DNA of 64,000 nucleotides from NCBI RefSeq assembly GCF_017115105.1, contig NZ_JABXKH010000054.1, forward strand, positions 1 through 64,000. Direction: 5' to 3'. The position numbers and the translations under genes were made by a program. Under the pieces are notes generated by a model, which ran no database searches, had not been told where the DNA came from, and saw only the letters and a program-made list of their open reading frames with translations. How positions within the stretch are numbered: the first letter of the stretch is position 1; the number at the start of each line of letters is the position of its first letter. The stretch comes from Nostoc sp. NMS2. GTDB taxonomy: Bacteria > Cyanobacteriota > Cyanobacteriia > Cyanobacteriales > Nostocaceae. Positions 44,586 through 53,993 of this stretch are shown in pieces.

Positions 44586-45644
44586 TTAACCTGTAATTAA
44601 CTCACGATATACTGCCAGTGTTTCCTGATGAACGCGGGCAACACTTAACCACTGTAGGTTTTGATTTGCCCGATTTTTCCACTCATGGAGCATATCGGTA
44701 TTACTCAGTAATTGCACTAAAACCCCGGCTAAAGCATTACTATCTTTTGCTGGCACTAAAAGACCTGCTTGCCCATTGTCCAAAGCTTCAGGAATCCCAT
44801 CTACTTGAGTGCCAACGATCGCAATTCCAGCTTCTCTAGCTTCTGAAAGCACCAGAGGGCAAGGATCGCGATGGGAAGCCAACACAAATATATCACTAGA
44901 TATCAAGTAGCGTTGAGGTTCTGGCTGGAAGCCTTCAAAATGAATCCGTTCTTTTACAGAAGTTGCTTTTGCCTGTGCCTCAAATAGCTGTTTATCCGGG
45001 CCATTTCCTACCAAATAAAGATGCGCTTGGGGAAAATCTGGGGCAATTTGTTCAAAGGCAGCAATTAACTCAGCAATACCTTTGCGTTGATACATACCGG
45101 CTACAGTAGCGATCGCTGGACGTTGTAACCCTAAAGGTTGATAATCTTGGATTGGTCGGGTGCGGGGACTGCCCAAAGTTCCATTGCATACTACCCGCAA
45201 CTTGTTTTCTGGGATACCACGCCTTGCCATAGAATCTCGCACCGCCTTGCTGACCGCAATTACTCTGTCAGCTAAACCCATCAGCAGACTGGAACGCTGA
45301 AATTCGTTGTGGACTGTGGAAACTAAAGTATATTTATTTCCTTTAAAAATGCGTGCTAGAATAACTCCCGTCATCATGTGAGCATGAACGATATCCGGCT
45401 GAAATTCTGCTGCGATCGCCCGATAACGCACAGCCGCTTTGATAATACTGTTCGGTTTTCTAGTTTGGTCTAATTGGTAGTGTTTAACACCACATATATT
45501 TAGTAATTTCTCATATTCACCTCCAGCAGAAATAACCGCTACTTCATAACCAGATTTTGCCTGCAAACAAGCCAGATCCACAGCCACATTCACAATACCG
45601 TTACCTATTTCTTGAACGTGGTTCAAAATATGTATAATTCGCAT
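44586..45644 (-). CDS. Glycosyltransferase, family 4 type
   Basis: The 352-residue enzyme has the GT-B fold of family 4. The N-terminal half has IIHILNHVQEIGNGIVNVAVDLA and VIAVSKAVRDSMARRGIP; the nucleotide-sugar half has VAGMYQRKGIAELIAAFEQIA and the E-x7-E motif region LVLSEAREAGIAIVGTQVDGIPEAL. The enzyme transfers a sugar from an activated donor, probably for surface polysaccharide. The second glycosyltransferase (51152-52096) and the large surface protein suggest a surface-related neighbourhood. There is no operon partner on its strand. Confidence 0.9.
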   Translation of the reverse strand: MRIIHILNHVQEIGNGIVNVAVDLACLQAKSGYEVAVISAGGEYEKLLNICGVKHYQLDQTRKPNSIIKAAVRYRAIAAEFQPDIVHAHMMTGVILARIFKGNKYTLVSTVHNEFQRSSLLMGLADRVIAVSKAVRDSMARRGIPENKLRVVCNGTLGSPRTRPIQDYQPLGLQRPAIATVAGMYQRKGIAELIAAFEQIAPDFPQAHLYLVGNGPDKQLFEAQAKATSVKERIHFEGFQPEPQRYLISSDIFVLASHRDPCPLVLSEAREAGIAIVGTQVDGIPEALDNGQAGLLVPAKDSNALAGVLVQLLSNTDMLHEWKNRANQNLQWLSVARVHQETLAVYRELITG

Positions 45645-45731
45645 AATCTTTGAGATATGTATAAAAAATCAAGATAAGCAACTGAGTGTAAATCAAGATA
45701 ATTCTTGAAATCTTCAGTGACTACTCAAGAG

Positions 45732-45823
45732 TAGACATCTCCAGAAATTAAATATGCGGTACCCAGAACCCTTGTAGAGACGTAGCACTGCTACGTCTCT
45801 ACATTCTTTTTCGGAGATGTCTA
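45732..45823. mobile_element. 92-bp inverted-repeat element containing a perfect hairpin
   Basis: The ends are TAGACATCTCC and GGAGATGTCTA, perfect 11-bp inverted repeats that include TA at both edges. The interior has the 31-nt hairpin TGTAGAGACGTAGCA-C-TGCTACGTCTCTACA (45773-45803). A related hairpin stands alone at 60695-60725. Probably a small MITE. Confidence 0.7.
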
Positions 45824-46404
45824 GTAGTCAGCAGCGCGAAAAATTGACCAATAGCGCTTCTAACTAGTTACTTAGCTTAAAGACTTATTCAGTAACGGCT
45901 CAATAAATCGGGGTAAAACTCCAAAATTCTGAAGACTGAATCTGCTATTTCAGCCGTTATACCGCAATACAGTTCAGTTAGCGCCAAAAATCTAAACCTA
46001 TGTAGGTTGGGTTAAGGAACGAAACCCAACATTTCCGGGACTTTGTTGGGTTGCGCTTTGCTTAACTCAACCATATTGCCTTATACCCTTATTTTTCGAT
46101 TCCCCAATGGCTAGGACAGTAGGCTGTTCCACATTGAACTTACATAATTAGGGGGCTTATGTTGCCTGCCCTGCAAGAGTTATGTTTAATTTGGTTATGC
46201 AAATTAGATGTTTTTCCTCTGAGTAAAATTACATACTTTGTATAGCTTTACAAAAGCAGCAACTTGCGTGACGATAAGAAAGAAATTAATAGTAAAAAAT
46301 AGTTCACTGTTACTGTCAATAATTGTGTGAAAACTCTGTAGTGACAAGGCTTCAGTCAGTTTGAGTTGAGCTTATAACCTTAAACCTTAGCTTGAAGTAA
46401 AAAA
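45824..46404. other. Spacer before the large surface protein gene
   Basis: No gene is seen. It contains the GTTGGGTT...AACCCAAC hairpin (46006-46030), a member of a family also present at 7868, and a second GTTGGGTTG a few bases later (46044-46052). The 46100-46404 part is AT-rich and should contain the promoter of the next gene. Confidence 0.5.
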
Positions 46405-46851
46405 ATGGCAACGCTACATACCCCATACTTCCAAGTAAATTCCTTAATTTCCACACATTACACACGCAGCCTGGTCTTTATCGACATGGCAGTGGAAGGC
46501 TATCAGAGTTTAGTCAAAGGTGTTATCTCCAACACTGAGGTGTTCGTAATCGATCCAACACAGAACGGTGTTGAGCAAATTACGGAGGTTTTGGCAACTC
46601 GCGCTAACCAAAATCTTAATAGCGTCCATATTGTTTGCCACGGTCTTCCCGGTAGCTTGCAACTGGGTAACACCCGCTTGGGACTTGATACCCTAGACGA
46701 ATATAGTCAGCAACTACAACAGTGGCAGAAAATATTTACCGCCTCGTCAAAAACCGTTGGGTTATCGGTTGAAGAAGAAGAAAAGGGGCAGAGAGCAGGG
46801 AGCCGGGGGCAGGGTGAAGTTCTTCCCCTTGTCCCCCTGCCTCTTCGTTGA
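46405..46851 (+). pseudogene. N-terminal part of the DUF4347/beta-helix surface protein, cut off by an insertion
   Basis: The frame codes for the first two thirds of a DUF4347 domain: SLVFIDMAVEGYQSLVKGVI, VFVIDPTQNGVEQITEVL, SVHIVCHGLPGSLQLGNTRL. After GLSVE it enters a 73-bp repeat and ends at 46851 (LPLVPLPLR). The rest of the domain (LLIYGCNVADGDAGEEFIAK) continues in another frame. Removing one GTTGAA and the repeat restores a single frame reading GLSVESATESPVKLLIYG. DUF4347 heads many large cyanobacterial adhesin-like proteins. As it stands, the head is truncated unless frameshifting occurs. Confidence 0.82.
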
Positions 46852-49800
46852 ATCTGCTACAGAATCTCCAGTTAAATTACTCATCTATGGTTGTAACGTA
46901 GCTGACGGTGATGCAGGGGAAGAATTTATTGCTAAACTGCACCAACTTACAGGAGCAAATATTGCCGCTTCCCGTCAGCGTACAGGCAATGCAGCATTAG
47001 GCGGCAATTGGGATCTGGAAGTCCGCACTGCTGATATGGAAGTAACTCTAGCGTTTGCAGAAACGACGCGAGAAGCTTACGCAGGAGTACTGGCAACCTT
47101 TACGGTAAATAGTACCAAGGATGCAGATGATGGCAATCCGAATAATGATGTCACTACCTTACGCGAGGCTATTAACTTAGCGAATGCTACTGTTGGGGAT
47201 GATGCGATCGCCTTTGGGGGAGTGTTTACTGATACCACGCCAGATGTAATAACCCTCACCTCTGGAAAACTGACCATTACCGATGATGTTACCATCCTGG
47301 GAACTGGAGCATCTAAACTTACTGTCAGTGGGAATAATACTTCCAGAGTATTCGAGATATCGGGACTAGCAACAGGTGTTAGTATTGGTGGTTTGGCGAT
47401 CGCTAGCGGCGGTATTCAAGTCAATTTAAATTCCATTCTCAGCCTGACGGGAAGCAGTATTACTGGCAATACAGAGGAAAGCGGCATCTCTAATAACGGC
47501 ATCCTCAGTCTAACGGAAAGTAGTGTCTTTGGTAACACAAAAGGCGGAATCTATAACGGTGGCATCCTCAGCCTTAAAGGAAGTCGTGTCTTTGGAAATA
47601 CGGGTGACTTCGGCGGTGGCATTTATAACGACGCTTCCACTGCAAACGTCGGTATTCTCAGCCTAACGGCAAGTACTGTCTCTGGCAATACGGCAAACTA
47701 CGGTGGCGGCATCTACAATAAAGGCGGTACTCTCAACCTAACGGCAAGTACTGTCTCTGGCAATACGGCAAACTATAACGGTGGCGGCATCGTTAACGGA
47801 GATGATGGTGGCTATGTTGGTGGTTCAACTACTCTAACTAACAGCACCATCTCTGGTAATACAGCCAATGACGAAGGCGGTGGCATCTTTGATTCGGGCA
47901 GCTACGGCAATAACGGCAACCTGACTCTGATCAACACCACAATTACTAACAACATAGCTGACTCAGATAGCAATGGTGTTGGCAATGGTGGGGGTGTTGC
48001 CAAGTATAGGTTTAGTTCTATGAAGATTAGTAACACCATCATTGCAGGCAACTTTGACAAGTCCCCTTCCGGTGATATACAACCTGACGTGTCCGGTAGT
48101 GTCACTGACTTTGGCAATAACTTGATTGGCGATACTACTGGTAGTACTGACTTTACCACCAGCATTCTTGTTGGCACAACCACCACCCCCATTGACCCAA
48201 AACTCGGTTCACTGCAAAATAACAGTGGTGCAACCTTTACTCACGCCTTGCTTGCAGATAGCCCCGCCATTAATGCTGGCAATAATTCCCTAGTTCCTCC
48301 TGGTGTAACTACCGATCAAAGAGGCTCTGGATTTGATCGGATATCCAGCGTTGCAGTTGATATTGGTTCTTATGAAGTCCAGCCTACTATTATAATTACG
48401 CCACCTGATAATCCTAATCCCCTTGCCCCCACCATCAGCATCATCGCCACTGATAACACTGCTGATGAAAACAGTGGTGAGACTGGTACTTACCGCATTA
48501 GCCGCAGTAACAGCAGTGGGGCATTAACAGTCAATTTCTCTGCCAACGGCAATGCGAGTATCGCAGACTACAACCTAAGCGTGGGTGGCAAGCTTGTCAA
48601 CGGCAACAGTATCGTGATTGCTGATGGGCAAAACTATGTAGATATCACCCTGACACCTGTCAATGATATTCAGGCAGAAGCGGCAGAAAAACTTACCCTT
48701 AGCTTGGCAGCAGATTCAGCTTACCAAATCGATAATGTGGATTATACCGCTACAGTAGCGATCGCAGCCAATGATTTAGTCGTGACTAATACCAACGATT
48801 CTGGAGATGGGTCGTTGCGGCAAGCTATCCTCAATGCTAATGCTACTGCTGGAGCAGATATTATTACTTTTGCAGGAGTTTTTGGTGATACAACTCCAGA
48901 TATCATCACCCTCACCACCGGCAAACTAACAATTACCGATGATATTAGCCTTCTGGGGACTGGGGCAGCAAACCTCACCGTGAGTGGAAATAATGCCTTT
49001 GGCGTGTTTGAGATATCAGGAACAGGGACAGATGCGAACATTGATGGCTTGAAGATTGCTAATGCTAATGATGCCTTTGGCGGTATTTTGCTTAATAACA
49101 ATACTAGCCTTAACTTGACAGAAAGCACTGTCTCTGATAATAGCGGGGCGGTAGGCGGCATCTTTAACAAAGGCACTCTCAGCCTGACAGGAAGCACTGT
49201 CTCTAATAACAGTGGGTCATCCTTAGGCGGAGGCATATTTAACAAAGGCAATCTCAGCCTCGTTAACAGCATTGTCTCTAATAATAGTGCATCTGGCAGC
49301 TACTCCTCTGCCGCCGGTGGAGGCATATTTAACACAGGTACTATCAGCATAACGGGAAGCACTGTCTCTAATAATGGGGCTTACGCCAGTGGTCTTAATC
49401 GTTATCAACCTGACCCTTACCCCTCTTACGGTGGCGGCATCTTTAACTCTGGCAGTGTCAGCTTGACTAATAGCACTATCTCTGGTAACGGGTCACTCTC
49501 TGGAGGTGGTATCTATAGCGGAGGCATCCTTAACATTACTAACAGTACTGTCTCTGGCAATAGGGCAAGCGGAGGGGAAGGTGGCGGCATCTCTAGCTCA
49601 GGCATCCTCAATCTGAATAGCACCACGATTACCAATAACACCGCAGAATACCTTTACGACTGGGGAAGTGGCACTGGTGGAGGTGTTTCTGCTGGTGGTA
49701 CTGTCAACGTTGCGAATACCATCATTGCAGGCAACTTCAACGACAGGGATGTCTACGGCGGCGATATCAATCCCGACGTTTCCGGCGACTTCACCGACAC

Positions 49801-51040
49801 CGGCAACAACCTGATTGGCGACAACACAGGCAGCACTGGTTTTACCACCAGTACCCTTGTTGGTACTAGCGTCAACCCCATTGACCCCAAACTTAGCCCC
49901 CTGCAAAATAACGGTGGTACAACCTTTACTAATGCCTTACTTGAAGATAGTCCCGCCATTAACGCTGGTAATAATGCTCTGATTCCAACAGGTATCACCA
50001 CCGACCAGCGCGGCGCTGGATTTGACAGAATATCTGAGGGTACAGTTGATATTGGTGCCTTAGAGTTCAACGGGCTAAATGGAACCAATGGCGCTGATAA
50101 TCTAGTGGGCAAAAGCTATGGTGACATAATTGACGCTAAAGCCGCAAACGATACCATCACAGGTAATCAAGGCAACGACATCCTCACTGGTGGCGGGGGC
50201 AAAGATAAATTTGTTTACAATTTAGGTGACGGTGTTGATACCATCACCGATTTCGGTGGGTTAGGTAAAGGCTCAAATCCATCAGCAGCAGTTATTGGCG
50301 AATTGGATACCCTGAAATTCCAAGGTGCTGGATTGACTGCTCGAAATCTCCTACTCACCCAGAATGGTAACAATCTGGAAATCACCTTTGAAGGAGCGGC
50401 TGATAACAAAGTTATCCTACAAAACTTTGCCTTAGAGAACCTAGACAACATATCAAAACTGGGCAATATCCTATTTGATGGGCAAAGCAGCATTCGTGAC
50501 AGCTTTGATGTCTTTAATGCTAACTCCACCCAAAGCACCATCTTCAACAAAAACACAGTCACCTTTCTCAATGACCTAAGCTACAATGTCAATGGCTTTG
50601 ACAACTCTGCGGATGTTATTAATGGTCAAGGTGGTGATGACCGTATCGATGGCAAGAGTGGCAACGACTTACTACGCGGTGGTATAGGTGACGATACCCT
50701 GATTGGTGGTGCTGGCGATGATACCCTTGTTGGTGGTGCAGGTAACGATACCTTGACTGGCGGTAGCGGCAATGACCAGTTCATCTGCCAAACCTATAGC
50801 TATATCGGTGATACAATCACTGACTTTAATCAGAACGAGGATAAGTTAGTCTTGACTGACCTGTTTAAGAGTCTGGGTTACAACGGCAGCAATCCGATGA
50901 AAGATGGCTACCTACAGTTTGTGCAATCAGATACCTCTACACTAGTTCAAGTCTTTGAGTATTCTCATTTTGACACCTTCGCTACTTTGGATAATTTCAC
51001 CGCGACAAATCTGGTAGTTGGTAGTAACGTCCTCATCTAG
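46757..51040 (+). CDS. Giant surface protein: DUF4347 end, beta-helix, Calx-beta, beta-helix, RTX repeats
   Basis: This 1427-residue open frame begins inside the interrupted DUF4347 domain (first about 30 residues come from repeat DNA). The order is: DUF4347 C-terminus (35-110); a CSLREA-type entry (TLREAINLANATVGDDAI); a right-handed beta-helix rich in STVSGNTANYGGGIYN-like coils (about 150-540); a Calx-beta domain (about 551-671); another entry (SLRQAILNANATAGADII); a second helix (to about 1100); and RTX calcium repeats in two blocks (about 1115-1150, 1290-1345: GGIGDDTLIGGAGDDTLVGG). The C-terminus (DTITDFNQNEDKLVLTDL) resembles type I secretion targets. The TTG start is uncertain; the intact ancestor began at 46405. 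Confidence 0.85.
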   Translation: MGYRLKKKKRGREQGAGGRVKFFPLSPCLFVESATESPVKLLIYGCNVADGDAGEEFIAKLHQLTGANIAASRQRTGNAALGGNWDLEVRTADMEVTLAFAETTREAYAGVLATFTVNSTKDADDGNPNNDVTTLREAINLANATVGDDAIAFGGVFTDTTPDVITLTSGKLTITDDVTILGTGASKLTVSGNNTSRVFEISGLATGVSIGGLAIASGGIQVNLNSILSLTGSSITGNTEESGISNNGILSLTESSVFGNTKGGIYNGGILSLKGSRVFGNTGDFGGGIYNDASTANVGILSLTASTVSGNTANYGGGIYNKGGTLNLTASTVSGNTANYNGGGIVNGDDGGYVGGSTTLTNSTISGNTANDEGGGIFDSGSYGNNGNLTLINTTITNNIADSDSNGVGNGGGVAKYRFSSMKISNTIIAGNFDKSPSGDIQPDVSGSVTDFGNNLIGDTTGSTDFTTSILVGTTTTPIDPKLGSLQNNSGATFTHALLADSPAINAGNNSLVPPGVTTDQRGSGFDRISSVAVDIGSYEVQPTIIITPPDNPNPLAPTISIIATDNTADENSGETGTYRISRSNSSGALTVNFSANGNASIADYNLSVGGKLVNGNSIVIADGQNYVDITLTPVNDIQAEAAEKLTLSLAADSAYQIDNVDYTATVAIAANDLVVTNTNDSGDGSLRQAILNANATAGADIITFAGVFGDTTPDIITLTTGKLTITDDISLLGTGAANLTVSGNNAFGVFEISGTGTDANIDGLKIANANDAFGGILLNNNTSLNLTESTVSDNSGAVGGIFNKGTLSLTGSTVSNNSGSSLGGGIFNKGNLSLVNSIVSNNSASGSYSSAAGGGIFNTGTISITGSTVSNNGAYASGLNRYQPDPYPSYGGGIFNSGSVSLTNSTISGNGSLSGGGIYSGGILNITNSTVSGNRASGGEGGGISSSGILNLNSTTITNNTAEYLYDWGSGTGGGVSAGGTVNVANTIIAGNFNDRDVYGGDINPDVSGDFTDTGNNLIGDNTGSTGFTTSTLVGTSVNPIDPKLSPLQNNGGTTFTNALLEDSPAINAGNNALIPTGITTDQRGAGFDRISEGTVDIGALEFNGLNGTNGADNLVGKSYGDIIDAKAANDTITGNQGNDILTGGGGKDKFVYNLGDGVDTITDFGGLGKGSNPSAAVIGELDTLKFQGAGLTARNLLLTQNGNNLEITFEGAADNKVILQNFALENLDNISKLGNILFDGQSSIRDSFDVFNANSTQSTIFNKNTVTFLNDLSYNVNGFDNSADVINGQGGDDRIDGKSGNDLLRGGIGDDTLIGGAGDDTLVGGAGNDTLTGGSGNDQFICQTYSYIGDTITDFNQNEDKLVLTDLFKSLGYNGSNPMKDGYLQFVQSDTSTLVQVFEYSHFDTFATLDNFTATNLVVGSNVLI
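46774..46846. repeat. 73-bp palindromic repeat inserted within the DUF4347 coding region
   Basis: The insert begins GAAGAAGAAAAGGGGCAG and ends CCCCCTGCCTCTTC, has GGGAGCCGGGGGCAGGG in the left part and CTTCCCCTTGTCCCCC in the right, and lies between direct copies of GTTGAA (46768-46773 and 46847-46852). The 79-bp shift (73 plus 6) is not a multiple of three and breaks the frame. Confidence 0.8.
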
Positions 51041-51077
51041 CAATCAGAGTTCGACTGAGCGCTCACGCCGAAGTCCA

Positions 51078-51125
51078 CCAGTCGCCAGAATTAAATTCTA
51101 AATTCTGGCGACTGGCGCTTTTATT
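51078..51125 (+). terminator. Terminator after the giant surface protein gene
   Basis: Arms CCAGTCGCCAGAATT (51078-51092) and AATTCTGGCGACTGG (51101-51115) are perfect complements around an 8-base loop, followed by CGCTTTTATT. It lies between two convergent genes and may serve both. Confidence 0.8.
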
Positions 51126-51151
51126 CTGGGTATTTTGCCAGACATCATAAA

Positions 51152-52096
51152 TTACGACTCAATCAACACAAGTTTACGAACTTGAGAATTGTTTCCCTGA
51201 GAGCGGCGTGATGAGGCAGCACTTAGCAAAAACTTCCACGACTGAAGAGAAAGTATAGAAAAATCTATCATTGACAGAAAACTCTTGAGATTTTTTTGCT
51301 TCACTGCTACTAAAATCCAATGAAGTTTCAAGTAATTTTTTATATCTTGAAATCCGGGAATCTTTGAGCGATGTTGCTCATTTACCAAAGCGTAAATTTT
51401 TTCTTTCATCAAAATATTTGTCGCCAACCGCCGAGACAAAGAAAACTTTTGATTATACGCACCCGGCCAAATAGTCCGGTAAGCTAGACACTGGTTGAAG
51501 AAAATAGCATCGCCAAACTGAGCAATCCGAATCCACGAATCGATGTCATCACAGTTAGCATCAAGTGTGGAATCCCAACCACCAGTTTGTAGAAAAGCAT
51601 CACGTCGGCAAGCTACTTGTACAGGTGTGCCAAAGGGTACAAGCTCTAAAAGCATACCGTAGTGAATATCAGCTTGGGGGATATAAAAAGCTAAACCAGG
51701 GCCAACTTGCGGGGTACGAGAGAGTTCAACTTCATTGCCATCCACCTGAGCCGCCACACAAGAGCAGATTACAGCATCGGGACGAAGTGCGATCGCCTTT
51801 GCCATCTCTTCTATGCAGTTAGGCGCTAAATAGTCGTCATCATCTAAAAACTTAATCCAGTCGCCGCTAGCTTTGGCAACTCCAGCATTTACCGTTGCTG
51901 CATGGCCAAGGTTCACTTCATTCCGATGGTAAACAACCTTATCCCCTAAGCTTTTGAGATATGTTTGGGTATCATCAGAAGAACAGTCATCGGCAACAAC
52001 CACCTCACACTCAATTGTTTGGTTCCGAGCCGACTCAATTGCTCTTTGCAACAAGTTCAAGCGATTATAAGTACTGATGACGACGCTAAATTTCAT
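51152..52096 (-). CDS. Glycosyltransferase family 2
   Basis: The GT-A fold is recognisable: FSVVISTYNRLNLLQRAIES, VVVADDCSSDDTQTYL, the metal-binding DDDDY in WIKFLDDDDYLAPN, and a later acidic site (CDDIDSWIRIAQFGD). It likely transfers a sugar for surface glycan synthesis. The ATG at 52096 (KFSVVIST...) is chosen because AGGTGG lies seven bases upstream; an in-frame ATG at 52177 would add 27 residues that are not part of the fold. The product is 314 residues. It is convergent with the surface protein gene. Confidence 0.9.
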   Translation of the reverse strand: MKFSVVISTYNRLNLLQRAIESARNQTIECEVVVADDCSSDDTQTYLKSLGDKVVYHRNEVNLGHAATVNAGVAKASGDWIKFLDDDDYLAPNCIEEMAKAIALRPDAVICSCVAAQVDGNEVELSRTPQVGPGLAFYIPQADIHYGMLLELVPFGTPVQVACRRDAFLQTGGWDSTLDANCDDIDSWIRIAQFGDAIFFNQCLAYRTIWPGAYNQKFSLSRRLATNILMKEKIYALVNEQHRSKIPGFQDIKNYLKLHWILVAVKQKNLKSFLSMIDFSILSLQSWKFLLSAASSRRSQGNNSQVRKLVLIES

Positions 52097-52255
52097 AAAT
52101 TTCCACCTGTGGTACAGCATTTTGCAATATAGCTTCGATCTACGGAGTCTTGTCTCAGTAAAATTATCAATCTCCAATAAGTAGAAGTAGACTGAAATAG
52201 GATTATCGATTTATGATTGATGATCGTGAGTTTTTTTTAAGTAGACAGAAAGACT

Positions 52256-52618
52256 ATGAGCGCTCAAGAGATTATCCGCTCCATTGAAGCGGAACAGCTA
52301 AAATCAAATTTGCCCGACATTTATGTGGGCGACACCGTAAAAGTCGGAGTGAAAATTAAAGAAGGCGAAAAATACCGGGTACAACCCTACGAGGGAGTAG
52401 TGATTGCCAAACGCAATGGTGGCATCAACGAAACTATTACAGTCCGTAAGGTTTTTCAAGGTGTAGGCGTTGAGCGCGTATTTCTGTTGCATTCTCCCCG
52501 GATTGACAGCATTAAGGTATTACGTCGCGGTAAAGTCCGCCGTGCTAAACTGTATTATCTCCGCGATCGCGTAGGTAAAGCAACCCGGATTAAGCAACGG
52601 TTTGACCGCCCTTTGTGA
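52256..52618 (+). CDS. rplS: 50S ribosomal protein L19
   Basis: L19 sits at the 30S-50S interface of the ribosome. The 120-residue protein has [75 protein letters not shown] (in parts), all standard for L19. It is the first of a run of translation genes: tRNA-Trp, secE, nusG, rplK, rplA, rplJ, rplL, an order kept in many cyanobacteria. A divergent glycosyltransferase lies upstream. Confidence 0.98.
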   Translation: MSAQEIIRSIEAEQLKSNLPDIYVGDTVKVGVKIKEGEKYRVQPYEGVVIAKRNGGINETITVRKVFQGVGVERVFLLHSPRIDSIKVLRRGKVRRAKLYYLRDRVGKATRIKQRFDRPL

Positions 52619-52760
52619 TTCGTGTTTCTTTCATTATGGGAGAAATCTCAAGCGGCATCTGCCGCTAACTTGTTTTCTCAACGAAATTGAAGTATGATAG
52701 AAATCGCGTGTTGCGTTAAACTAAAATTTAGTTCAGCGCAATAAGTGAAAAACAGCTTGT

Positions 52761-52833
52761 GCGCTCTTAGTTCAGTTGGTAGAACGCAGGTCTCCAAAAC
52801 CTGATGTCGGGGGTTCAAGTCCTCCAGGGCGCG
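52761..52833 (+). tRNA. trnW: tRNA-Trp (anticodon CCA)
   Basis: The acceptor stem GCGCTCT pairs with AGGGCGC (one G-U), followed by discriminator G. The D arm is TAGTTCAGTTGGTAGAA, the anticodon arm CAGGTCTCCAAAACCTG has CCA at its centre, and the T arm is GGGGGTTCAAGTCCTCC. CCA is not encoded. It lies between rplS and secE, as in other cyanobacteria. Confidence 0.97.
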
Positions 52834-52980
52834 CTCAAGAGCAAAAAATAAAGCCCGAAATAATTACGCAGTTGCTATATTAGCAGTTAGCGATAATAAT
52901 TTCGGGTAAAATTATTGTATTTGCAGTAGTTTTGCTTTCAGTTAAGTAAAATAGAGTCGAAACTGCAAAACTGGATGACC

Positions 52981-53100
52981 GAATTTTAGATTTTAGATTT
53001 TGGATTTTAGATTCAGAAAAAATCTAAAATCAACAAACCAAAATCTAAAATTGAGTGCCTTTGCCTTAAGGCATGGGATAAATTCAAAATCTAAAATTGA
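52981..53100. repeat. TTTTAGA heptamer cluster between tRNA-Trp and secE
   Basis: TTTTAGATTTTAGATTTTGG (52985-53004) pairs with AAAATCTAAAATC-type runs (53021-53057 and 53086-53098), giving a possible hairpin in the secE leader. Confidence 0.75.
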
Positions 53101-53124
53101 GTAAGAAACGGGGGGTAAAGGGTC

Positions 53125-53346
53125 GTGGCCAAAAAAAATGAAGCAGAATTGCCAGAAAATACAAATGGGTTTAGCTTAGGCAACTTCATACAGGGAACCA
53201 AAGAAGAACTTGACAAAGTAGTTTGGCCCAGTCGGAAACAGATAGTGAGCGAATCCGCCGCTGTATTGTTAATGGTGGCACTCTCCGCATCTTTGATATA
53301 CTTGGTCGATGGATTGTTTGGTTGGGCAGCAAAACAGGTGTTCTGA
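53125..53346 (+). CDS. secE: Preprotein translocase subunit SecE
   Basis: SecE clamps the SecY channel in plasma and thylakoid membranes. The 73-residue protein starts at GTG and has a polar N-terminus, then FIQGTKEELDKVVWPSRKQI, the diagnostic amphipathic segment, and one membrane helix (SAAVLLMVALSASLIYLVDGLF). The short single-span form is normal for cyanobacteria. Its TGA stop overlaps the nusG ATG as TGATG, so translation is coupled. Confidence 0.96.
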   Translation: MAKKNEAELPENTNGFSLGNFIQGTKEELDKVVWPSRKQIVSESAAVLLMVALSASLIYLVDGLFGWAAKQVF

Positions 53347-53987
53347 TGACTTTTGCAACAGACGAACCTCGCAACTCCACGTTGCAGTCGGAGGAAACAG
53401 GAGAAACAGCAGAAGCAGCGTCAAAAGAAGCACGCTGGTATGCGGTGCAAGTAGCTTCAGGCTGTGAAAAGCGTGTAAAGACTAACTTGGAGCAACGCAT
53501 TCAAACTTTTGATGTGGCTGACAAAATTATCCAGGTAGAAATTCCGCAAACGCCGGCGGTGAAAATCCGCAAAGATGGCAGTCGCCAGCATACAGAAGAA
53601 AAAGTTTTTCCTGGCTATGTGCTGGTGCGGATGATGATGGATGATGATACCTGGCAGGTGGTACGAAACACCTCTCATGTAATTAACTTTGTCGGTTCAG
53701 AACAAAAACGTGGTAGCAGCAAGGGTCGCGGTCATGTCCACCCCATACCACTAAGTTCTTCGGAAGTTGAACGTATATTCAAACAAACCAGTGAACAAGA
53801 AGCTGTTGTCAAAATTGACATGGCTACTGGTGATAAGATAATGGTGCTTTCTGGCCCATTTAAAGACTTTGAAGGCGAGGTAATTGAAGTCTCTCCAGAA
53901 CGGAGTAAACTTAAAGCCTTACTCTCAATTTTCGGCAGGGATACACCAGTAGAATTGGAATTTAATCAGGTAGAGAAACAGAGTTAA
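53346..53987 (+). CDS. nusG: Transcription termination/antitermination factor NusG
   Basis: NusG binds RNA polymerase and links transcription to translation and Rho. The 213-residue protein has an NGN domain (ARWYAVQVASGCEKRVKTNL, PGYVLVRMMMDDDTWQVVRNT) and a C-terminal KOW domain (MVLSGPFKDFEGEVIEVSPERSKLKALLSIFGRDTPVEL in parts). The true start is ATG 53346, overlapping the secE stop; the same frame is open further upstream (to 53223) within secE but is not used. rplK begins seven bases after the stop. Confidence 0.97.
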   Translation: MTFATDEPRNSTLQSEETGETAEAASKEARWYAVQVASGCEKRVKTNLEQRIQTFDVADKIIQVEIPQTPAVKIRKDGSRQHTEEKVFPGYVLVRMMMDDDTWQVVRNTSHVINFVGSEQKRGSSKGRGHVHPIPLSSSEVERIFKQTSEQEAVVKIDMATGDKIMVLSGPFKDFEGEVIEVSPERSKLKALLSIFGRDTPVELEFNQVEKQS

Positions 53988-53993
53988 ATACAA

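Noticed and set aside
46740-46860. Programmed ribosomal frameshift in the DUF4347 gene
   Set aside because: No slippery heptamer is evident, and the direct-repeat-flanked insert explains the frame change fully.
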